21,099 nucleotides of DNA from UBA5336 sp039198685 (GTDB taxonomy: Bacteria; Pseudomonadota; Alphaproteobacteria; Caulobacterales; Hyphomonadaceae): positions 1 through 21,099 of the forward strand of contig JBCCTK010000043.1 of the NCBI GenBank assembly GCA_039198685.1, in the 5' to 3' direction. Both the position numbers and the translations under genes were made by a program. The notes under the pieces were generated by a model. It had not been told where the DNA came from. It saw only the letters and a program-made list of their open reading frames with translations, and made no database searches. Below are positions 15,560 through 21,099 of the stretch, one piece after another; within the stretch, counting starts at the first letter, position 1, and each line of letters starts with the position of its first letter.

Positions 15560-16293
15560 ACGCGCCCTACCAAGTGTACATCTCCCGCCCTTATCGTCTC
15601 ACGCCCCCCGCTGGGCAAATCAAGCATCAGGCCGCCATCATCGGCAAGCCCAGCAAACCACCCTTCCAGAACCCGTTCACCCACCGTGGCCTGGATCAAA
15701 CCCGTTCGCCCCTCGGCACGTGCGCACCAATCTGTGCGGGTTAAGCCGAAGTCGTCCCGTGCTTGCCGCATTCGGGTCGAGAAAGCGTTGGAAAGCGCTT
15801 CGAGGACCACTTCAGGTGTTGGAACAAGGCCCTGGCTGATGGCGGCCAGGCTGGTTGCGGGCTGGTCGACAGCCTCCGGCGCCGTCGCCACATTGATTCC
15901 AATACCAACGGCCGCCCATTGACCAGCAGGACCCGCGCCAGATTCAACAAGGATCCCAGAAAGTTTCGCACTGTCGCAGCGCACATCATTAGGCCATTTA
16001 AGCGCGATCTCTGCGTTTGGAGCAAATGCCGACGCGGCGTCATGGACGGCAAGCGCAGCGGCAAATGGAAGTCGCAACGCCTCAACAACACCGCCTGGAA
16101 CCGCGACCAATGCCGTCGCAAAGAGATTTCCGCTTGGCGACTGCCAGGTTCGACCGAGCCTGCCCCTCCCGGCAGTCTGGCGGCGCGCCGCGATCCAATG
16201 TTCAGTGAAGCGGGCCGCCAGCGCCAAGCGCTTCGCTTCGGCATTCGTGCTGTCCAGCGTGTCATGCCAGATGACCGGCAGCGGCTGGTTCAA
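15556..16293 (-). CDS. birA: Biotin-[acetyl-CoA carboxylase] ligase, no DNA-binding domain
   Basis: This enzyme attaches biotin to the carrier lysine of acetyl-CoA carboxylase and related carboxylases through biotinyl-AMP. Motifs: DSTNAEA (14-20), the biotin/ATP loop GRGRLGR (42-48), KWPND (99-103) and KLSG (110-113). The 245-residue protein begins directly with the catalytic domain, so it lacks the N-terminal helix-turn-helix of E. coli BirA and cannot act as the classical bio repressor. The likely start is a TTG at 16293 whose last bases form the nuoN stop (TTGA overlap). The longer in-frame extension up to 16380 would lie wholly inside nuoN, is unconserved in appearance, and I reject it. 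It overlaps coaX by 4 bp. Confidence 0.93.
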   Translation of the reverse strand: MNQPLPVIWHDTLDSTNAEAKRLALAARFTEHWIAARRQTAGRGRLGRTWQSPSGNLFATALVAVPGGVVEALRLPFAAALAVHDAASAFAPNAEIALKWPNDVRCDSAKLSGILVESGAGPAGQWAAVGIGINVATAPEAVDQPATSLAAISQGLVPTPEVVLEALSNAFSTRMRQARDDFGLTRTDWCARAEGRTGLIQATVGERVLEGWFAGLADDGGLMLDLPSGGRETIRAGDVHLVGRV

Positions 16294-17717
16294 TTGGTCA
16301 GCCCCATGGCCGCCGCCTCGGTCCAGCCGCCCAGAATTCCGATTCCAATCAACAAAACCGGGAACATCAAGAAACCACAAGCCACCACTGTCGCGACCAC
16401 GGATGGATCAGGTGACTGGAAATCAGGCTTAGGGGCATCAAACCACATCACTTTTATGATCCGCAGATAGTACGCCGCCGACACAACCGATGCGATGACA
16501 AGCAAAATGACAAGCGGTAGCAGGCCTGCGGCCAAGCCTGCCTCGACCACAGCATATTTGGCCCAAAAACCCGCAAGGGGCGGGATCCCCGCGATCGAAA
16601 GCAGGATTGCTGTCAAAGCGAGGGTCACGATAGGCCGGTTCGTGAACAGACCCCCGAGTTCACTGATGTCCTCGACCATACCACCAGTCCGCCGCATCAT
16701 GAGCACGCCTGCAAACATACCCAGGGACGCAATCGTATAGATGGTCATGAACATCAAAAGTGCCGGGGCGCCAAGGTCAGCGCCTGCCGCCACCGGCACC
16801 AAGGCATAGCCCATATTGGCGATGGAGGAATAACCCAAAAGCCGCTTGATGTTGTTCTGAAGCAAAGCACCAAAAGACCCGATCACCATGGACGCCCCCG
16901 CGATAATGGCGAGAACCAATTGCCAGTCATCAACCGCATTTCCGAAGACCGTGAAAAGCACGTTCGCAAAGACGACCATCATGGCCATTTTCGGTGCGGC
17001 GGAGAAAAATGCGCCCACTGGAGTTGGCGAGCCTTCATAAACATCAGGCGTCCAAACATGCATTGGCGCTTCTGAAACCTTGAAGCCCAGACCTGTGATC
17101 ATAAGCACCATCCCGAAGAGCATTCCCGTACCCATGTCCGCTTCAGCAATGGCCGCATAACTGGTCGACCCGGAGAAGCCATAGACCAATGACGCACCGT
17201 AAAGTAGCAATCCCGAAGCGAGGGCACCGAGCACGAAATACTTCAATCCCGCCTCGGCGGACCGCGGACTGTCGCGATGGAAGGACGCAAGGACATAAGA
17301 TGTCAGGCTTAGCGTCTCAACGCCCATATATAGCGTCATCAAGTCTGCCGCAGACAGCGTTATTCCCATGCCCAGACAGGCAAAAACCATGAGAAGCGCA
17401 TATTCAAATCGCAACGTCTCATGTCGATCAAAAAAGCCGTCGGCAATCCAAAGTGCAACACCTGCCAAGCCAAAGCTTACAATCTTGGCGAAATTCACAA
17501 AGGGGTTAGAGACAACAAGCCCCCCAAAAGCCTCGCCACCTGGTAGATGGAAATAGGCCAATCCTGCGGCAATGAAGAGCGCCATGGCGCCGAGCTTGAA
17601 GAAGATCCGGGCGCTGCGTTGGCCAACCAATGCCCCGGCAAACGTGCCAAGCAGACCCACACTGACCAGCCAGAGCTCTGGCGCAAGAGTCTCAACGATG
17701 GCGATCCAGTCCAACAT
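16290..17717 (-). CDS. nuoN: NADH-quinone oxidoreductase subunit N
   Basis: NuoN is one of three antiporter-like subunits of complex I that form proton channels in the membrane arm. The 475-residue protein is almost entirely hydrophobic (about 14 helices expected for the family). Key charged residues are visible: Glu134 in GVETLSLTSY, and Lys213 in GFKVSEAPMHVWTPDVYEG. LLGYSSIANMGY is also diagnostic. Length is normal. The ATG follows the nuoM stop after 6 bp, with GGAGG about 10 nt upstream. As in most bacteria it is the last nuo gene. Confidence 0.98.
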   Translation of the reverse strand: MLDWIAIVETLAPELWLVSVGLLGTFAGALVGQRSARIFFKLGAMALFIAAGLAYFHLPGGEAFGGLVVSNPFVNFAKIVSFGLAGVALWIADGFFDRHETLRFEYALLMVFACLGMGITLSAADLMTLYMGVETLSLTSYVLASFHRDSPRSAEAGLKYFVLGALASGLLLYGASLVYGFSGSTSYAAIAEADMGTGMLFGMVLMITGLGFKVSEAPMHVWTPDVYEGSPTPVGAFFSAAPKMAMMVVFANVLFTVFGNAVDDWQLVLAIIAGASMVIGSFGALLQNNIKRLLGYSSIANMGYALVPVAAGADLGAPALLMFMTIYTIASLGMFAGVLMMRRTGGMVEDISELGGLFTNRPIVTLALTAILLSIAGIPPLAGFWAKYAVVEAGLAAGLLPLVILLVIASVVSAAYYLRIIKVMWFDAPKPDFQSPDPSVVATVVACGFLMFPVLLIGIGILGGWTEAAAMGLTN

Positions 17718-17723
17718 CAGCGA

Positions 17724-19232
17724 TCAGCCTCCAGCCATAAGGGTGAGCACGCGCTGGGTTGCACCTTCGGTAATGTCAAAGATAAGGTCCGGCTTCACGC
17801 CGAGAATGATGACCCCCACAGCCAAAGGCACGAGGCAGGTTAACTCGCGGGCATTGACATCGGACATTACAATTTCACCGCGATCGATCTTTTCGCTAAG
17901 CGCTGGATTCAATTGCCCAAAGACGGCTCGGCGATATAGCGTGAGCATATAGACCGCCGAAAAGATCACTCCAAGCGCCGCACCGAAAGCGGCCCAGGTT
18001 GAGGCCTGAAAAGCGCCGATCATGGTGAGTATTTCGCCAACAAAACCGGATGTTCCAGGCAAACCCACATTCGCCATTGTGAACAACATGAATAGCACCG
18101 CGTAGACCGGCATCTTGCCGACAAGCCCGCCAAAGGCGGCGATTTCCCGGGTGTGGGCACGGTCATAAATTACGCCCACGATCAGGAAGAGCGCGCCGGA
18201 GATAAGCCCGTGGGACAGCATCTGAAACACAGCGCCCTGAAGGCCTATCTCAGTGAAGCTGAAGAGGCCGAGTGTTACAAAACCCATGTGCGCGACAGAG
18301 CTGTACGCCACCAGTTTTTTCATATCAGTCTGTCGCCAGGCCACAAGCGAGGCATAGACAATGGCCACCACAGAAAGGGTGAACATGAAGGGTTGAAAAT
18401 AGAGGCTCGCTTCGGGAAACATGGGCAGTGAAAAACGCATAAAGCCATAACCACCCAGCTTGAGAAGGATGCCCGCCAGAAGGACCGATCCGGCCGTGGG
18501 TGCCTGAACATGGGCATCCGGCAGCCAAGTATGGACCGGGAACATCGGCAGCTTCACGGCAAAACTCGCAAAGAAGGCCAGCCAAAGCCAAGTCTGGGCG
18601 CCCGGTGCAAACGCATGGGTCTCCAGAATTTCGAAATCAGACGACCCGGCTTCGATCACCATGTAGATCAGCGCCGCCAGCATGAATAGCGAGCCCAGCA
18701 AGGTGTAAAGGAAGAATTTGAACGATGCGTAGATCCGGTTCTTACCCCCCCAAACACCGATAATGATGAACATCGGAATGAGCCCGGCTTCGAAGAATAT
18801 GTAGAAAAGCACCAAGTCCAGCGCGCAGAACGCACCGATGATAAACGTCTCCAAAATCAGAAACGCAACCACATATTCGGTGACGCGCGTTTTGACCGAG
18901 CCATAGCTCGCCAGGAAGCAAAACGGCATCAAGAGAGTCGTCAAAACCACGAGCAGGATGGACAGGCCATCGACGCCCATTTTGTATTGTACTTCACCAT
19001 ACCATGCGACCTGCTCGACAAGCTGATAGCCTTCAACACCGGGCCGGTAGGCTGTCAGCGCAACAACCGAGACCAGAAAAGTGGCAATGGAGATCACCAG
19101 CCCGGCGGTCAAAGCCTTGGAGCCGTCTGTTTCATTGGGCCCGCTGCCGATGGCCGAGCGGACAAGCATGATTAAGAATGCGCCGGCAAGAGGCATCAGT
19201 GTCATTGCCGTCAGGATTGGAAAGCCCTGCAT
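17724..19232 (-). CDS. nuoM: NADH-quinone oxidoreductase subunit M
   Basis: NuoM is the middle antiporter-like proton-pumping subunit of complex I. The 502-residue membrane protein carries Glu148 in FFEAGLIPMF and Lys227 in FAVKLPMFPVHTWLPDAH, the conserved pair for proton transfer, plus KKLVAYSSVAHMGF on a broken helix. Length fits the family. I start at the ATG at 19232, which overlaps the nuoL stop as TGATG and is preceded by GGAGGGG. The open frame continues 63 codons upstream into nuoL, but that part is Arg/Cys-rich and not NuoM-like. Confidence 0.98.
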   Translation of the reverse strand: MQGFPILTAMTLMPLAGAFLIMLVRSAIGSGPNETDGSKALTAGLVISIATFLVSVVALTAYRPGVEGYQLVEQVAWYGEVQYKMGVDGLSILLVVLTTLLMPFCFLASYGSVKTRVTEYVVAFLILETFIIGAFCALDLVLFYIFFEAGLIPMFIIIGVWGGKNRIYASFKFFLYTLLGSLFMLAALIYMVIEAGSSDFEILETHAFAPGAQTWLWLAFFASFAVKLPMFPVHTWLPDAHVQAPTAGSVLLAGILLKLGGYGFMRFSLPMFPEASLYFQPFMFTLSVVAIVYASLVAWRQTDMKKLVAYSSVAHMGFVTLGLFSFTEIGLQGAVFQMLSHGLISGALFLIVGVIYDRAHTREIAAFGGLVGKMPVYAVLFMLFTMANVGLPGTSGFVGEILTMIGAFQASTWAAFGAALGVIFSAVYMLTLYRRAVFGQLNPALSEKIDRGEIVMSDVNARELTCLVPLAVGVIILGVKPDLIFDITEGATQRVLTLMAGG

Positions 19233-21099
19233 CAGCTTGCCCCTCCAGAGCGCCAGTACAGGACACCGCCAAACACAAGCGCGGCACAAATCACAACGAA
19301 AGCGTAGTGGTAGAGATACCCGGTATGCATGGCTGAAAGCCTGCGCGCACCCCAGCGGCTGGCTGCCGTAACGCCATCGGGGCCTAACCCGTCGATGATC
19401 CGGCCATCGCCGCCCTTCCAAAACAAATCACCTGACCAAGCGAGGGGACGCACAATCAGGAACTGATAGACTTCGTCAAAATACCACTTGTTCTGCAACA
19501 TGGCGTGGAGCGGGCCACCACTGTCGGCCATGCGTTTGCCAACGCCGCGATTGAAAAAGTATGTGGACGTCGCAATCAGGAATCCTGCAATGGTCACAAT
19601 GACCGGAGCCAGGAAGACCCAGGCGAAACCACCATCTTTCTTAAGATCATCAATATCGTGTATGATATGATTGCCTTCGGCGCGGTAGATTGCGTCCCCC
19701 CAAAACGCTTCGCCATGGTGGAACATCGGATCATAGAAAGTAACGCCGGCTGCGATGGCGCCGATTGAAAGCAAGATTAACGGGACCAGCATCACCCAAG
19801 GACTTTCATGGGGATCGTGGTGCTCATGATCATGGTGACCGTGATCACCCCCAGTGCCGTGGCTTTCCTCAGCGTGGAGATGGTGCGCACCAGTATAAGG
19901 GCCATGGAACGTCATATAAATGAGCCGCCAGGAGTAAAAGCTGGTCAGCAGGGCTGCAAAGATGCCGAACCAGAATGCAATCATTCCAAACGCCACGTCC
20001 TGTTGCCCCGCCACAAAGGCGCTCTCCAGGATGCCATCCTTGGAATAGAAGCCAGAGAATCCGGCAAAAGGCATGTCCACCAACGGGATACCAATGCCGA
20101 TAATGGCAATCGTTCCGATCATCATCGCGGCATAAGTGATCGGCATGAATCGCCTGATACCACCCATATTCCGCATGTCCTGCTCATGATGCATGCCGTG
20201 GATCACCGAACCCGCACCAAGGAACAAAAGCGCCTTGAAAAAGGCGTGGGTGAACAGATGGAACATTGCGCCTTCATAAGCGCCAACGCCGGCTGCAAAG
20301 AACATGTATCCGAGTTGTGAACATGTTGAGTAGGCAATGACGCGCTTGATGTCGTTCTGCGCCAGCCCAACCGTCGCTGCATAAAGCGCTGTGACCGCGC
20401 CAATGAGCGTGATCATACCCGCTGCAAACACGGTATGCTCATAGATCGGTGACAAGAGGCAGACGAGATAGACACCAGCCGTCACCATGGTCGCGGCATG
20501 GATGAGCGCTGAAACCGGTGTCGGGCCTTCCATGGCATCGGGCAGCCAGACATGCAGAAAGAACTGGGCGGACTTACCCATGGCCCCGATAAAGAGCAGG
20601 ACACCTGCCACCTCAAAGGCGTTGACGTCATAGCCGAGAAAATTGAACGCGGCTGTTGTCGGCACGGCCCCTTCGGCAAAGGTTGCTATCGGCTGCACGA
20701 TCCGATTGCCTGCTGCGTCTAGAACATTAAAGGAATTGGCTCGGATCGCGTCGAAAATCGGTTCAAACTCGACCGTGCCAAACGTGAAGAAGATCGCCAT
20801 GATGCCAAGGGCCAAACCAAAGTCACCCACGCGGTTGGTGACGAACGCCTTGATGGCGGCATCATTTGGCGCATTCTTCTGATACCAGAAGCCGATCAGC
20901 AAATAGGATGCAAGCCCTACGCCTTCCCAGCCGAAAAAGAGCTGGATGAAGTTATCTGCCACAACGAGCATTAACATCGCAAAGGTAAAGAGCGAGAGGT
21001 AGGCAAAGAACCGCGCCTTGTGCGGGTCTTCACTCATGTATCCCCAGCTATAGAGATGCACCAGGCCTGCCACCGATGTGATCACGGCCATCATGGTGA
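19232..21099 (-). CDS. nuoL: NADH-quinone oxidoreductase subunit L (N-terminus outside window)
   Basis: NuoL is the distal antiporter-like proton-pumping subunit of complex I, with a long lateral helix along the membrane arm. The gene is cut by the right edge; by comparison with family members roughly the first 80-110 residues are missing, so the Met codons near 21090 are internal. Present are the conserved Glu in GWEGVGLASYLLIGFWY, HVWLPDAMEGPTPVSALIHA, VIAYSTCSQLGYM and HAFFKALLFLGAGSVIH. A His-rich loop (19805-19885, 11 His in 27 residues) lies in the C-terminal half. The C-terminus ends in the usual lone helix after RWGARRLS. The stop overlaps the nuoM start. Confidence 0.98.
   Translation of the reverse strand, partial: TMMAVITSVAGLVHLYSWGYMSEDPHKARFFAYLSLFTFAMLMLVVADNFIQLFFGWEGVGLASYLLIGFWYQKNAPNDAAIKAFVTNRVGDFGLALGIMAIFFTFGTVEFEPIFDAIRANSFNVLDAAGNRIVQPIATFAEGAVPTTAAFNFLGYDVNAFEVAGVLLFIGAMGKSAQFFLHVWLPDAMEGPTPVSALIHAATMVTAGVYLVCLLSPIYEHTVFAAGMITLIGAVTALYAATVGLAQNDIKRVIAYSTCSQLGYMFFAAGVGAYEGAMFHLFTHAFFKALLFLGAGSVIHGMHHEQDMRNMGGIRRFMPITYAAMMIGTIAIIGIGIPLVDMPFAGFSGFYSKDGILESAFVAGQQDVAFGMIAFWFGIFAALLTSFYSWRLIYMTFHGPYTGAHHLHAEESHGTGGDHGHHDHEHHDPHESPWVMLVPLILLSIGAIAAGVTFYDPMFHHGEAFWGDAIYRAEGNHIIHDIDDLKKDGGFAWVFLAPVIVTIAGFLIATSTYFFNRGVGKRMADSGGPLHAMLQNKWYFDEVYQFLIVRPLAWSGDLFWKGGDGRIIDGLGPDGVTAASRWGARRLSAMHTGYLYHYAFVVICAALVFGGVLYWRSGGAS

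Noticed and set aside
15763..16470. Plus-strand open frame (235 codons) opposite birA and nuoN
   Set aside because: Antisense shadow with Arg-rich low-information sequence; birA and nuoN explain the region.
19233..19421. 63-codon upstream extension of the nuoM frame, with CxxC-like cysteines
   Set aside because: It lies entirely inside the nuoL coding region in another frame; nuoM has a strong GGAGGGG site and ATG at 19232. The cysteine pattern is incidental.
19653..19675. AT-rich imperfect inverted repeat
   Set aside because: It is within nuoL coding sequence (a His/Ile/Asp-rich segment) and has a bulge; codon content explains it.
1..21099. Search for mobile elements, CRISPR arrays, tRNA or rRNA genes, and toxin-antitoxin pairs
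   Set aside because: None seen: no transposase-like or integrase-like protein, no regular direct repeats, no cloverleaf or rRNA-like stretch, and every gap over 70 bp was read.

Overview
This 21.1 kb window is a chromosomal housekeeping block from an alphaproteobacterium. I base that on protein families and gene order: nuoL-nuoM-nuoN, birA, coaX, rnj, mce, a DUF1467 gene, proS, a Lol permease and lolD, dnaE, then rpsB-tsf-pyrH-frr-uppS-cdsA. The DUF1467 protein, the short ProRS without an editing insertion and the RNase J next to coaX all fit Alphaproteobacteria. A Caulobacterales/Hyphomonadaceae-like member is my best guess, but Rhizobiales share much of this order, so the order is not resolved. 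No mobile element, prophage, CRISPR array, tRNA or rRNA was seen.

All 19 genes lie on the minus strand, so transcription runs from the right edge to the left edge. Right part (about 21.1 to 16.3 kb): the last three membrane subunits of respiratory complex I; nuoL is cut by the window edge and lacks its N-terminus. Next (16.3 to 12.4 kb), tightly packed and often overlapping: biotin-protein ligase, type III pantothenate kinase, ribonuclease J, methylmalonyl-CoA epimerase and a small DUF1467 membrane protein. Then (12.3 to 11.2 kb) come two small membrane-anchored proteins of the DUF1214 and DUF1254 families. Then (11.1 to 4.3 kb) prolyl-tRNA synthetase, a lipoprotein-release permease, its ATPase LolD, and the replicative polymerase alpha subunit DnaE. 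Finally (4.1 kb to the left edge): ribosomal protein S2, EF-Ts, UMP kinase, ribosome recycling factor, undecaprenyl diphosphate synthase and the first 41 codons of CDP-diglyceride synthase, which runs off the left edge.

Coupling is extensive. Start and stop codons overlap at nuoL/nuoM, nuoN/birA, birA/coaX, DUF1214/DUF1254, lolC/lolD, pyrH/frr and frr/uppS. Gaps of 7 bp or less separate most other neighbours. Only four gaps exceed 70 bp: DUF1254-proS (73 bp), lolD-dnaE (118 bp), dnaE-rpsB (149 bp) and tsf-pyrH (105 bp). These are where promoters, leaders or processing sites could sit, and each is described. No gene-free stretch exceeds 300 bp.

Functionally the left part links translation (S2, EF-Ts, RRF) to pyrimidine nucleotide supply and to envelope lipid synthesis (UppS, CdsA), as in most Proteobacteria. 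The BirA, CoaX and Mce enzymes all touch CoA or biotin metabolism. I found no convincing undescribed system. The best candidate for a second look is the split, reversed DUF1214/DUF1254 pair of unknown function.
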